Positions 1 to 11,693 of a stretch of 64,000 nucleotides of DNA are shown here, piece after piece (position 1 is the stretch's first letter; each line of letters starts with the position of its first letter). The translations under genes and the position numbers were made by a program. Below the pieces are notes generated by a model that had not been told where the DNA came from, did not search any database, and was given only the letters and a program-made list of their open reading frames with translations. Source of the DNA: Polytrichum commune (Eukaryota; Streptophyta; Polytrichopsida; Polytrichales; Polytrichaceae); contig OX485803.1 of assembly GCA_950295325.1 (NCBI GenBank), positions 29,999,554 through 30,063,553 of the forward strand, given 5' to 3'.

Positions 1-2
1 CT

Positions 3-707
3 AATATCCTCTCACGCTTTGGTTGTCCACGAGAGTTGATTAGCGATAGAGGTACCCATTTTGTTAATGATGTCATTGAGTTATTAACTGATAAATACAA
101 GATTAAACATCGCCTTACTACCCCATATCACCCGAGAGCCAATGGTCAAACAGAGAAGACTAATGGAATTCTGTGTAAAATCATTACCAAAACGGTCCAA
201 GGTTCTATGGTTGACTGGGACATTAAGTTATTGGATGCCTTATGGGCATATCGTACAGCCTATAAAGTCACAACCAAATTTACCCCTTTTCAATTGGTTT
301 ATGGCCAAGAGGCTATTCTACCCATCGAATTGGAATTACCATCTTTACGTATAGCGTTGGAAGAGCGATTAGATGACTCAGAATCATTAGAGGAACGGAT
401 TGCAATGTTGGAAAAATTGGATGAAATCCGAGCACAAGCTTATCTCAATACAGCCGCAATTCAAAAATGGCGGAAAACCTACTATGATAGTAAGATGAAG
501 AATAAAGTCATCTCTGATAATGACTTAGTCTTACTTTATGATAGTCGTTTTCAAAAATTTCCTGGAAAATTTAAAATTCGTTGGCAAGGTCCTTATAAAG
601 TGGTTAAAAGTTATGAAAATGGCTCTTGCGATCTAGAAGATTTTCAAGGTCGACCCTTAGCTACTCGCATTAATGGCAATCGTCTTAAGATTTATTGTAC
701 TAACTGA
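3..707 (+). CDS. Retrotransposon integrase, C-terminal part (partial at window edge)
   Basis: The frame is open from base 3. It carries the integrase core end: ISDRGTHF (the second catalytic D), TPYHPRANGQTEKTN (the catalytic E region), then DALWAYRTAYK and TPFQLVYG, all standard Ty3/Gypsy integrase blocks. The C-terminal part has the KIRWQGPYKV block seen after the core in plant Gypsy elements, and ends with no chromodomain. It belongs to the fossil element spanning 1-6400. The family is clear; the lineage (Tat/Athila-like) is inferred from the missing chromodomain and the downstream open frame. Confidence 0.9.
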   Translation, partial: NILSRFGCPRELISDRGTHFVNDVIELLTDKYKIKHRLTTPYHPRANGQTEKTNGILCKIITKTVQGSMVDWDIKLLDALWAYRTAYKVTTKFTPFQLVYGQEAILPIELELPSLRIALEERLDDSESLEERIAMLEKLDEIRAQAYLNTAAIQKWRKTYYDSKMKNKVISDNDLVLLYDSRFQKFPGKFKIRWQGPYKVVKSYENGSCDLEDFQGRPLATRINGNRLKIYCTN

Positions 708-1521
708 GGTCAGTTAGTATAATAAATAAGGGGGGAAGATAGTTTGAAAAGTAATAAAGAGCAAATTTTTCAAATTTTTCAAATTACTAGGTAGCACGCC
801 GCGAATTATTAAATTGGGCAATAATCAAGTTAATCATAACAAAGGGAATTTAAGCATCAGCCTAAAATCAATCTATCAGAGAGAAAAGATAATGCAAAGA
901 ACATATTTCGATGAAGCGATAAAGACAGGTAGGTTGATTTTAAATTTTGAATTGAAATATTAAAACATCAGTGTAGACGTTTTTTTTAATTTGCCTAATT
1001 ACTACTAAACTTTTAATAAAGATTAGATTTCAAAGCCAAAACTAAAACTAGAAATTAATGGTAATAGGCTATAATCTTGGAAATAACACATGATACTCAT
1101 TTAATTATTTAGGTCTGATAAGATTGATTGAGCTTAATGGAGGAAGAAATGATTGGAAACAATCTCATGATGAAAATCTGAAGGGTTGTTAAATGATGAA
1201 AGCTGGCTATAATCATGCAAGGCCCATAATGGGGGCGGGTGAGCCTAACCACTCCCCTCTTAATCATGATTTGTCACACACCACACATGGCGGCGCGAAT
1301 TCGAGCAAGCTCTTACCAAGTTCAGGCTATAATCAAAGGATCCCTCACAAATGCAACAGGTGCATTAGTGGTTACCAGCTGAGAGTGAATCAACGAATGT
1401 GTAGTGTGAGTTCGAGTGTGCATGCCGAGGGAGATTTCAGAGTTCAAATTGTGAGGACTGTGTGAAATTTTGAGTGTTCTCTGAGAATACTGAGCGAAAC
1501 AAGCAGTAATCTTGACTACCA

Positions 1522-4449
1522 TTGAGATTGAGGTTAATCAGGAGAGTGGTTGAGGAGTGGTTTGCAGGCTATAATCAAAAGATGGCAGAGTCGTCAAAGA
1601 GGCAGCGCAAGAGGGGTCGAGTAACAATTGAGCCCTTAGTGTTTCAGGAATTACCAGAGGTTGTGAGAGATCAGATTCGGAAGAGAGAGCCACAAGTGAG
1701 AGCTGCTGGGCTATGGGAGTTTTTGTGTAGGTTAGAAATCTCATGGCCATGGCAAGCAGATTTGTCTGAGTTTTTTGAATCTGCATTGGCGAGTGAGTTT
1801 CGAGATATTAAAGTGCAGAATGAGAGTGTGCAATTTAACTCAGGGGCTATAGCCAGAGCAACTACCTTACCTGAAGAGGATGGCCAGCCGCTACTCAATG
1901 CTGAATTACCTATCAGTGCGAGGGAATGGGAAGTAGTTTTCAAAGGAGGAAGTTTAGCATTTGATTCAGAGGCTATGGGCTGGTGCATCGAACTAGCGAG
2001 CTCACCCTGGAAGGAATGGTTGGAAGTGTTTCATCAGAGAATCCAACTGGGTGAGGAGGGGAGCAAAATGGAACATTGCATGGTATGTGCAGCATTCACG
2101 GCGCTGATGAGAGGCACCAGATACAACTGGGCCGAGGAACTCAGACTCCGCATGCAAGAGGAGATCGAGAAGCAGAGGGAGAAGCGACCGGTACCATTGA
2201 GGTGTGCAGGCTATATGGGCATTTTGTGCCAGTTGTCGGTTGTGTCCAGTTCTCCAAGTTCCTTTAGATCAGTTCCACCCTTTTTGAGTCGTCCTAGGTA
2301 TTTTGCTCCATCTCCGGAGCGTCGCATTGTTATGTCGCCTATAGCCAGTCCGGACCCACCCGAGATTGTAGAGGAAAGCATAGAGTTATGCGGGGATTTT
2401 GCAAGCATAGGAGGACCTAGGGAAAATTTTCAGGTTTTACCTAGGTTGGTAGTACCTTCACAAATTTTTGAGTTAGGGTCAGAATTGAGCCCCACACCAG
2501 AGTCACATGACAGAGAAGGGGTAATACACAAATTACAAGCAGAATTAACCCTAGCCAAAGAGAAAGAGAGTCAGTTGCAAGGTCTCAACATCAGCTTGCA
2601 AATCAGAGAGGCCCAACTGGAAGAGAAGCTCACAGAGAGTGTTAAAAGTCAAAAAGAGTGGCAGGATAAGTGTGGAATGGTGTTTACAGAGTTAACCCTA
2701 GCCACAAATGAGAAGAACCAGCTGGTGAAAGAGAAAGAGGCTTTAGAGAGAGAAAAAAATATCTGGGAAGGTCTTAGGGTAAGACAAGAGAAGGCTATAG
2801 CCAGTAAGTCCAAAGAAAATCAATCCCTTAAGGCTCAGATACAAGCTGTCTTTGTGAGTGAGCGGGAGATTTTGGAGAGTGGAGAGAAAATCAAAGAATT
2901 AGAAGAGAGGTTGGAGAGGCAGAACATTGAGCTGGAAGCAAAAAGGAGAAGGATTGAGAGAATGAAGTCAGGTGTGTGGGCCATTGAGAGTGTGTGTCCA
3001 CCCTTTACCTCCTTGTTCAAAAACTTTGAGTTACAGCGGGATATCTTCTTTTTGGTCTATAGCCTGCAATCCAACCAAATTCTAAGCAATTCTGATTTTG
3101 AGAAGTTATGGGCAGAATCCCTAATGGATGGGTGTGAGAACCTTCTCACCGAGATTTTAGTGAGAGGAGGATTAAGAGTGACTGATCCCTTCAAGATGTT
3201 TCAGAGTATAGCTGAATTTGGGGTCAGAGTTTTTACCTACCACACTCAACTGGAGTTGTCACTACAACAAAGAAGACATCAGGTGGCAGCTTTGGAGTTA
3301 AACCCACCCCAGCGGGAGGTAGATCTCCAATTCTGGAATGTAGCGGTTGACACCGCATTGACAATTTGTCCTTTACCCTTGCTGAAGAATTGGGCAGCTG
3401 AGTTTGCTAGGGTGAGGTCGAGTTTAAGAGGGGACAACTTTTTGCAAGCTGCGATGGACGCTAGCTCGGAGAGGTTGGCAACCAGCAAACGACTTGACCT
3501 TGGCCCCAGACACTACCAATTCAAGTATGACCAGCTGAAGGAGAGAATGCACAGGATGGATCAGCAAATGGAACAGACAGGAGGAAGAGCACAAGTGAAT
3601 TTGCAGAATCAAGTAACGTTCTTTTTACCTCCTCCTAACCAGGTCCATAGGATGCTCAATACTCCGAGCCGAGTAAGAAGCCCATTGGCACATAAGTTCT
3701 TGGGAGAGTACGAGGCCCTGTTCGACGAGGATGTGGAACAGCCAATTCCAACCTGGAAGGCTTTGGAATGGATTTTAGAGGATGTCGGCCAATCAAGACA
3801 AGTGAGTACTGATCCAAGTCAGTCTCATGACAAGGTCTATCGCCGTATCTGTGCTGGATGGAGCAGGGAACCCCCTTTGAATGTGAGGAATGACCTCAGG
3901 TTTTGCAACTGCCCGAGGCGGTACAAGTGGCCTACTAACGCCCTGGTGGATAGTTTGGAATACAATTGGCCACTGATTCCTGGTTCATTCATGACACCTC
4001 AGGATTGCAATGTGGCTTACATGCAATTTTCTTTTGACCATCGCCAGCACCGCGACCCAGTATGTTTTCGAGCCGCGATTTTTGCAGCTATTTTGGGAAG
4101 CTGGTGTTTGGAGTACAATTTCACTTACAACGTTAATTTGTTGAGCAAGACAAATCGAGAGGCGCTAATTTTGACGAAAATCAATTACCGATCGGCTCGC
4201 TGGTTGCGTTGTATGGAGGCCATGTGCTCTACCTATTTCATCATCGGACCACACCATAGCCTGATAAATGAGTTTGGAGCCACCAGGTACGGTGTGATTT
4301 CAAGAGCATTGCAGGTTCAGAGAGAGGTGGAGAACACGATCGTACCTGAAGAAGAGACAATGAGACCGGACTTTGTTGCAGAATATGGCCCTTCGTCTCA
4401 GCGACCGTTCCGGAACATGGGAGGACCCCACCGCGGAAGAAGACGATAG
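1522..4449 (+). CDS. Third open frame of the Gypsy element, function unknown (975 codons)
   Basis: A long open frame between the integrase and the probable 3' LTR, the place where Athila/Tat-type plant elements carry an extra, env-position gene. The real start is uncertain; the methionine at 1582 (MAESSKRQRKRGR) fits a basic, nuclear-type N-terminus better than the first ATG. Residues about 50-230 resemble, weakly, the conserved N-terminal region of plant retroelement-associated proteins (W-rich block, SPWKEWLEVF). Residues about 330-480 form a long E/K/Q-rich coiled coil. The C-terminal third is globular with W-rich stretches and ends in an R/G tail (GGPHRGRRR). I see no signal peptide or membrane segment, so an envelope role is not supported. 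The frame looks whole. Confidence 0.6.
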   Translation: MRLRLIRRVVEEWFAGYNQKMAESSKRQRKRGRVTIEPLVFQELPEVVRDQIRKREPQVRAAGLWEFLCRLEISWPWQADLSEFFESALASEFRDIKVQNESVQFNSGAIARATTLPEEDGQPLLNAELPISAREWEVVFKGGSLAFDSEAMGWCIELASSPWKEWLEVFHQRIQLGEEGSKMEHCMVCAAFTALMRGTRYNWAEELRLRMQEEIEKQREKRPVPLRCAGYMGILCQLSVVSSSPSSFRSVPPFLSRPRYFAPSPERRIVMSPIASPDPPEIVEESIELCGDFASIGGPRENFQVLPRLVVPSQIFELGSELSPTPESHDREGVIHKLQAELTLAKEKESQLQGLNISLQIREAQLEEKLTESVKSQKEWQDKCGMVFTELTLATNEKNQLVKEKEALEREKNIWEGLRVRQEKAIASKSKENQSLKAQIQAVFVSEREILESGEKIKELEERLERQNIELEAKRRRIERMKSGVWAIESVCPPFTSLFKNFELQRDIFFLVYSLQSNQILSNSDFEKLWAESLMDGCENLLTEILVRGGLRVTDPFKMFQSIAEFGVRVFTYHTQLELSLQQRRHQVAALELNPPQREVDLQFWNVAVDTALTICPLPLLKNWAAEFARVRSSLRGDNFLQAAMDASSERLATSKRLDLGPRHYQFKYDQLKERMHRMDQQMEQTGGRAQVNLQNQVTFFLPPPNQVHRMLNTPSRVRSPLAHKFLGEYEALFDEDVEQPIPTWKALEWILEDVGQSRQVSTDPSQSHDKVYRRICAGWSREPPLNVRNDLRFCNCPRRYKWPTNALVDSLEYNWPLIPGSFMTPQDCNVAYMQFSFDHRQHRDPVCFRAAIFAAILGSWCLEYNFTYNVNLLSKTNREALILTKINYRSARWLRCMEAMCSTYFIIGPHHSLINEFGATRYGVISRALQVQREVENTIVPEEETMRPDFVAEYGPSSQRPFRNMGGPHRGRRR

Positions 4450-4485
4450 CTTTTACGGGACGTAAAAGTATTAAGCAGGGGGCTA

Positions 4486-6400
4486 TGTAATACCAATTTT
4501 CTGGCCATAGCCTGGTAGAAAGGAAGAAAAAACTTTTCTTTTGTGATAAAGTAACTAAAAAGATGGATGAAAGTTAGTCTAGGATGAAAGCGGCAGGCTA
4601 TAGGCCGAGGGAAGAAGTTTCAGGAGTTGCAACCGTCAGGAGCTCCGATCTTGATAAGCGGGCTATCGCCAGAGAGAAGACACTTCTCGTTATATCTACT
4701 GAAGCCATAGCTGTAGAGAATCAGGCTATAGGCGATAGAGTTAGACTCAAGCATAGTTGTTTTTTTGAAGTAGGATCAGAGCTGGAACATCGCCGTCTGT
4801 GATAGAGGGATGTAGCTAAGTAAGATGTAATTAGTTTGAGGAAGTAAAGACAGTTGCATGGAAATGTTGAGTATGGCCATAATATGTATGTGATCATTAT
4901 TGTTGAATCAGTGCACAAGTAGTTTGCACGAGTGAATGAAATTAGCACGACTTGAGTGGAAGGAGTTGAGTCAAGCATGAGGATCTGTGAGTGAAGAAGA
5001 GCGGCGACCAAAGAGTCTGTTGACAAATTAACGAAGTTGATATCGAAGTTGGAGACATATTGGAAAAAGGAGAGAGTGAAAGGTCGCAACCTGCATTGTG
5101 AAAGAAACCTGTTGGATTGAGATTGAGGAGTTATCTTAAGGTGGAAATCAGAGAGTGATTGGCAGTGAGAGAGAGGAACGAAGCATAAAGAGGGATGGAC
5201 TATCGCCGAAGTAAAGATAAATGGAAATGGCCATAGTCTGTAGTTGGGATACAGCGAAGTGAGAGCATCTGTAAGAACTTGAGCAAGAGTTGTCAGAACA
5301 GTAGGCATAGCCAAGGAGATCAGATTAAGGCTGAGATTACCGAGAAAGGAGAGCCGCAGTAGAAACAAGAGAGTTACAGAGCCAACCAAGTTACTGAGAG
5401 ATACACAGGAGAGAGAGAGAGAGAGAGAGCCTGCTGAGAGTGGCACAAGAGGAAGAACCGAGAGCTGGTAGGCATGGGCACTGGGAGGTCTTATAGCTGC
5501 CTATAGCCTGTGCGAGAGCGAGAGAGAGAATGAGGGAAAGAGAGTTGTCCGAGGTTATCACTAAGAGGGAAGCAATGAGGGCACCAGAAGGTCCACTTAA
5601 GTAACCGAGGTTGTCATGATGATAAAGTAGTTCTGAGTTGAGAGACATTACCTCGAGAGACAAGAAGTTTAGAGGGATTATCGAAACATGATGAGAATCG
5701 GAGTGTCATGATGATGTCGAGTCGATAAATAATCCAATCCACAAAGAACGTGCTTTGACATGATTAGGAATGAGAAAGATATGGTTTGATGTGAGAGGAA
5801 TTAGGCTAGCCGTTGTAATAGGTTGTGTTGGAACCTAATGGCTATAGCCTATGTGTTATGTGATTATGGAAGAAGGATGCAGGAATTCAAGCATGTCTTG
5901 TGTGTTGTGTGGGACAATGAAGAGCATGAGATAAGTGAATTTTTCATTATGAGTAATAAATGATAAATGAGATAAAGTGAAGGAACAAATTCTTTGAGCA
6001 ATACAATTTGAATTATGATTGATAGCATTAAATAATCAATTAACGAAGGAAGAAGATACTAACCCCAATAGGATGAAAATCCATTGGAAGACTATCGCCA
6101 AGATCCGAAAAGACTATTGCCAAAGCCATTGAGCTTCACAACTGCAATAGGTCAAAAACGTAGAGTGATAGAAAATTACCCCAAAGATAGGACGGAATCA
6201 CTCACGACTGAGGAAGCACAAAAGAACCATAAGAGGGGAGGAATGAAGAATTAAAGAAGGAATGGAATAAGAAAGAACCTAAGTTGTTATTATGAACCTT
6301 AATCCAAAGTGACATTAACCCTTATAGACACTATCTCAGTCTTCCTGGAGACATTGTTCCCTGGGTTTTGTTGTTTAGAGAGAAACCAAAAACTTACTAC
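4486..6400 (+). repeat. Probable 3' LTR of the Gypsy element
   Basis: The stop of the third frame is followed within 40 bases by a purine run (gcaggggg, 4475-4482) and then TGTAATACC at 4486, a typical Ty3/Gypsy LTR start. The proposed end near 6400 (acttactaca) is a guess from the CA ending and could be wrong by several hundred bases. The interval is non-coding, purine-rich on this strand, and contains a (GA)n run at about 5409-5429 and many variants of GGCTATAGCC. Confidence 0.45.
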
Positions 6401-8722
6401 AATTGGTTAGAAATTGGACATAAAAGGATAAAGTGAGTCCATGTTTGTGGTTACATTGTGCCTCCAAAATAGTGCAACAAAAGTGGCAAGTGTTGATTTT
6501 TTTGTGTTGTGTGCAATGCAATTGGAGTGCATGGTGAAAATGGCCATAGGCGATGATAAACGTGCAACACGTGTTAAATGAGTATGTAACGTAGTTATGC
6601 CTTGTAACACATTTGCACTTGAACACACCAAATTGTTGTAGCATAGAAAGATGTCACAAGCAATTTGTACGTTGATATTGCCGATGAGTGTGAATAGTAT
6701 GCATTAACCGCCTTCAATGTAAATGGCCATTGTGAACCACAACATTTTATATGCTTCAAGAGCACCAGGACAACACATGTTGGCAACCACAAACCACACC
6801 ATTACAACCTTTAGGTGGTGAAGAAGGATGGTAGCCATCCTTGGAGGGCATCCACCAATAACCATCATAAGCGGGCATGTTATGGACGTTGGACATTGCC
6901 ACAATTGCTTTGAACAGGTGGATGTATAAGCTTGAGCTCCGGTATGGGGATGGGGATGGGCATGGGCATGGATACGTCACCCAAAATAAGGTACAACAAT
7001 CATATTGCCATCATACATCAACTGCGATGGTGGTCGAGTTGCCCACCACCACAAAACATGAAAAGATTGCCACGCTGGAATTTGGTTCTTATTTTATGCG
7101 GCAAAGACTTTCACCTATGCAAGCAAAGAAATTATGCATTGGAAACTTGCAAACCATGTTGCCCCTTGGCACCGCTCACCACCTTGTGCTCCATATGGAC
7201 CCAATGAAGGGCAATAAACAATAAAATTTATGCTAGCTAGCTCAGATCCCATGGGGGTCAACCTCCAATTTTGGTTGCATAGGGTAGTTACTGCACCCAC
7301 AATGTCACAATGGGCAGTTCCAGGTGGTTGCTGTGGATAGGATTTCTTCAAGTGTCATGAACGTAATGTGGGAAATATGCATGATATTTCCCCTCTATGG
7401 ATGAAAAATGTGACGAGTTCCAATAAACCTTATGCTCTTGGATGAGCAATCACTTATGGTGTTGTAATGAGAAGGTACAAAAGTCCAATTCTACTATCCC
7501 AAAAATTCATAGGTTAGGAAAAGGCTATGATACATGAACATAATTCCAAGAGTCATCATATGATTATGTCCTAAGCACTAATCCACTCATATGAGCCATT
7601 CGTCATTGTTTTGGTAAGGAAACATACTTATCATCCAAGAACAAAAGGGTTATCAAATATTGTCACAATGTTTCATCCATAGAGGCACAACACCATGTAT
7701 TTTTCCCATATCGTGTCTATGAGTTGATCCATTGTGCGTGATAAACAACTTGAGTAGGTGGATGACTCACCGCTCCCACTGTTCATCATCCACTCTCCTC
7801 TCGTTGATTACCTAGTCCACAGTTACATATATGGTTCAACATATATTTGGAACACATTATATAATCTAGCTTCCGAAAGGAAGTACACCCTATATTGCAT
7901 CACGACAAACCATGATCAATATATGAAGAACGGACTCCCATTCATGCATAGGACTGTTTGTAAAGCTTGAAGTTAGACATTTGACTGCAGTTCCTCTTAA
8001 CTTGTTGTCAAATGTTTAGACTTGTCCCTTGGCATGGGTTAGGGGTACATAGCAGGAGTAAAAATAGAAAAACCCTTTGGAACGGTCCTTCACTTTCATA
8101 GTTTATGATATAAAGGAGCATAGTGTACTGTCCATTTCCGTGCTAGTTGGATGCAAAGTTCAGTCGTGTGGATGAGAAAGCTTGATTTCAACAAGCAATG
8201 TTGGTATATAAAAAAAAGTATAATAAACCGCAAATGTGACAAAGTACTCATCTATAAATTTGGCATCATCTCTCTCACTCTCTGTTCACCTTCACATTAT
8301 TAAATTTGGAAAGTACTTTACACCTAAGTTTTTGTTCACATTGACAGTTATGAAGCTCCAAACCTTTAGAATATTTCACATTTTAAAGGTTCATACTTCT
8401 CTCGGAGAACTCCTCCTTTGTTAGATGTGATTTACCACTGGAAACTATTCAAGCTCACTACAACATGTTGTTTTGAGAGATTTACTCTTCCATGAAGCAG
8501 AATACACAATGCCTAAAATTCGATCGTGAAGTAAATTGCTTTATCCTAAGAGTTTGATGTTTTTGTAAAGGTCTAGTAAACCCCACTCTGCCCTCTTTGT
8601 TCATGTATCTCAAGCTGGAATTGACTCAAGAATTTACATCATGCACTTTCATCCTAGAATAAAAGTTTAACTTAATCTAAGATTTTTCCCCATGAAAAGG
8701 GAAGGGACTCTCCCCACTAGCT
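6401..8722. other. Gene-free spacer
   Basis: AT-rich sequence with only short open frames and no domain I recognise. A short GGGGAT/GGGCAT tandem lies at about 6944-6970. Two - strand frames between 6595 and 6980 faintly recall a DDE transposase but not well enough to call. Confidence 0.5.
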
Positions 8723-8984
8723 AGGGTTAGACACTCACCTCTTTGAGGTGGGCCACCCATCAACATTAATGAGGTGAAGGGAATCTAATAAAAAAATTAA
8801 CCTCCATATATTTATGATTAGTTTATTTAGAGTGAATTTCCCTATATTCATTCAGGACCTTTGATGTTAATTACGTGGTCAAATCATCCAATAAAGGAAA
8901 CATACATACTACAATATATTGACTGCATTTTCACCTTGGATAATGTTTGTGGGGCCCACCTCAAAGGGGTGGTTGTCTAACCCT
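8723..8984. mobile_element. TIR element (MITE), about 262 bp
   Basis: The left end agggttagacactcacc...tttgaggtgggcc (8723-8757) is matched in reverse complement by ggcccacctcaaaggggtgg...tctaaccct (8952-8984). The terminal inverted repeats are about 35 bp with a few mismatches and enclose a short AT-rich core. I found no convincing target-site duplication, so the superfamily is open. No coding capacity. Confidence 0.7.
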
Positions 8985-9586
8985 GGTCCTCCCATAAGTC
9001 TTTTGCCTTCCCGAACTTTGAAATCAAGTTGAGTTCATTTTATTTATGCTAATAATGTCAAAAAAATTAACATCATTTTACCTACACATTGTAATGAAAG
9101 TTATTTTGTGCGGTTTAATACACTAAATAAATTTGTTCTTTTGAGATACCGGTCTTTTCCCAACTGGACCAACATGTTGACATTAGCCTCTATCTCATGG
9201 TGGTTACCACATTTCGCCACTCTAGCAAATTCGTTGGTTTAAAACCATCCTAATATGCTTTTAGTCCCATGAACCTATTGATTTCCCAAACTTTCAAATC
9301 AATTTCATCTCATCTCATTACATAAGAAGTGTCATTCGAAGAGTTACCTCAGTGACCTTAATCTATTTGACACTAAATGCAATAATATATAGTGTACCAT
9401 CATCGGCTGACTTGTTAGAGCTTTCTGGGTGAAGTTAAAGAGGGCCCCTAATTCTCTCAACCAATTCAACAATCATCTTATGTGTGATAGTAATCATTCA
9501 TCTATCAACTCCATATTCATATGATATTTATAAAAGTTGAGAAATGTGTTCCAAACAATGCAAGAACGCCGAGAAGATTTAAGCTT
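8985..9586. other. Gene-free spacer
   Basis: AT-rich, no gene. A short ACACTAAAT-type motif at about 9369 matches the ends of the MITE family seen at 20.2 and 41.6 kb, probably a decayed piece. Confidence 0.4.
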
Positions 9587-10121
9587 AGGGCCGCTTCACA
9601 CTATGGCCAAAGGTCAAGAGGCTGTCGATTTCCACCAATCAGTTTGCAAGAAACCAAGATTTCGGCCTCTCGACCCTTCACACTAGAGGCCAAAGTCCAA
9701 AGGCTGACGCTTTCCAGAATGTCTACACGGCAATACTTCTTGACCAAGGCAACAAACGCTTGAAGGAAGTTTGGGTTAGACAGGAACGGAAACCCAAACT
9801 CTGGTCGAGAGGCCGTCGCTTTTTTTTCATAAAAAAAATATCAAAAACTGACAAGATCTTGGCCGTTAAATTGAAAGGGTTGTTTTGGGCAGGGAATAAA
9901 GTGGGAAACTTCACACTCTAACCGTCCAAGTCGAGAGGCCGTGGGAGTTCATGGCCAAAGGTTTGGCATTTGGAGGCTTCACACTGTGCCCGGCCAAAGG
10001 CTCCAGTTCTTATATGTCACTGGCAATCTATTTTCAACCCATTTCTTTGGACTCTTAACAAAGTTTGGCTAGTCAATCCCACAACCTCTTGACTTGGACG
10101 GCCATAGTGTGAAGCGGTCCT
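9587..10121. mobile_element. Short TIR element, hAT-like ends, about 535 bp
   Basis: Left end agggccgcttcacactatgg and the reverse complement of the right end aggaccgcttcacactatgg differ by one base in twenty, and the match continues toward the interior. The flanks tttaagct and ttaaaact agree at six of eight positions, a possible worn 8-bp target duplication. Ends starting AGGG and an 8-bp duplication suggest hAT; this is inference. The core repeats the phrase gtcgagaggc several times and codes for nothing. Confidence 0.7.
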
Positions 10122-11693
10122 TAAAACTGTAGCCAATTTGCCTGCAAGATCCCCTCTAAAAGGGTACGTTGTCTAAAATGAGAGCCTCCAAGCACCTAAC
10201 TTAACTCTTGAACCCTGGTCGTTACAATTAATCCTGGAACTTAATTCTTAGTAAAATATTAACAAGTAACTTTAGAAAGGCAGGGTGTGATTTTGTATTC
10301 ATAAGAAGCTCTGACAAAATTTGGAGATCTGGGCGCAGTTAAGGCCCCCCTCCCATTATTGGTAGCCCAGAGTGCAGCGGCGCCGTTCTCCCCGGTATTA
10401 GGCCCCGTTGCGGGCGGCGGCCACGGTGGAGGGCCCCTTACGATGGGGGGCCCATGACCACGGGCGGCTTCTTCTTTAACACTTCAAGGACGTACTGTAG
10501 GGTCTCAATATACAGCCAAATCATATTGGTCTCATCAAGTTCAAAAACCATATGTTATTTGTGTATGAGTTTCAACCCTTGTTTTATTTATTGTCTTGTG
10601 TCAAGGAGGAAATAAGAATACATGCATATCAAACCTTGGTGATTAAAATACAACGTATGCGTGTGCGTCCAAGGGCATTCATGCTGCATATTTGAACTTC
10701 AATCTTTAATAAAGTTCTTTGTGATATAGAGCATATGAAACCATGGGTGTAGTCCCAAACCTTGAGTTTTTAAGAATTAACACAAGGTCGTCCAAGTCTC
10801 TTAGTGTTTAAAAACCCACACAAGGAGTGGTGTCGGGGTATTAAAAAATGGCTTTCTAGCTTGTCTTATTAGGATAGGTGGGCCACGCTAGTCTTGCATA
10901 TGTTGATATGGGATTTAGGACAACGGGTCCTACGTGCATACTACCTTATTTTGGATCATGATTTTTTTCAAAGCTTGAGAGCTAGAAAGAGGAGATCCCA
11001 AAAATTTCACCCAACTTTAAGTTTCACCCAAAATAGGCTCCAATACATGACGAGCTAACGAGCTCTTAATATATAGTTTCCTCACATAAGGACCAAATCC
11101 ACGGCTTCGTCCCTCTTTGAAGGACTTTACAAATAACTTTAATAGCATCAAGGTATTCAACCGATTTGAAAAGTGCACTGCAAGAACTATTTAATTTAGA
11201 TAGGTCCACTTTTGGCACAATTAGACAAAATTAAAATTATGTGGCTCAATTATGCTATTTTCTGCATGGACAGGCCCAGTCTACGCCTTTTGGATGTTTC
11301 GGAGCTAACTCTTATAATGAACCCTCCACCCTTATCATCCCCAAGGTTTTATGAGTTTTACAATCTTATTTTATGGAACATGCATGAAGCAAATATGTTG
11401 TTACAAAAAAAGATTAAAAATAAATAAATAAATCCACACACATTTGTACCGTTGTGCCTTTTTAAAATGAGGTTATAAGTTTCATATGAGCATTTTCAAA
11501 GTCAAAAACGTTTAAGAGGAACTTCATAAAATGGAGATGACATTAGATCACCTATATATTTTGTAGACATGTTCATCTTATGAAGACTTGTGAGGTATAT
11601 CAAAATGCATAAAACAATGTGATCATGTGTGTAGAGTGTAAACAACATCTGTTAATGAGAAGGAAAACTTACCATTATGTTCATCAAACAAAT
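10122..11693. other. Gene-free spacer with a GC-rich island
   Basis: No gene seen. Bases about 10335-10475 are sharply G+C rich (tracts such as gcgggcggcggcc and ggggggccc) in an otherwise AT-rich spacer and may be a fragment of a different repeat. Confidence 0.4.

Larger units (their letters stand above)
1..6400 (+). mobile_element. Ty3/Gypsy LTR retrotransposon, 3' part only (left end outside window)
   Basis: Fossil LTR element entering from the left edge. Parts seen in order: end of the integrase (to 707), a spacer, a long third open frame (1522-4449), a purine-rich tract next to a TG start at about 4486, and a probable 3' LTR ending near 6.4 kb. The integrase lacks a chromodomain and a long third frame follows pol, which fits the non-chromovirus Tat/Athila side of the family. 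The right end is uncertain because the 5' LTR is not in the window for comparison. The parts visible look largely whole; age cannot be estimated without the second LTR. Variants of GGCTATAGCC recur throughout. Confidence 0.75.

Noticed and set aside
4721-5446. 241-codon - strand frame
   Set aside because: Lies in the probable LTR, opposite a GA-rich strand; the leucine/serine-rich product shows no domain. Composition explains the openness.
6595-6980. Possible DDE transposase remnant on the - strand
   Set aside because: A few phrases suggested a transposase, but no catalytic motif could be identified in order.
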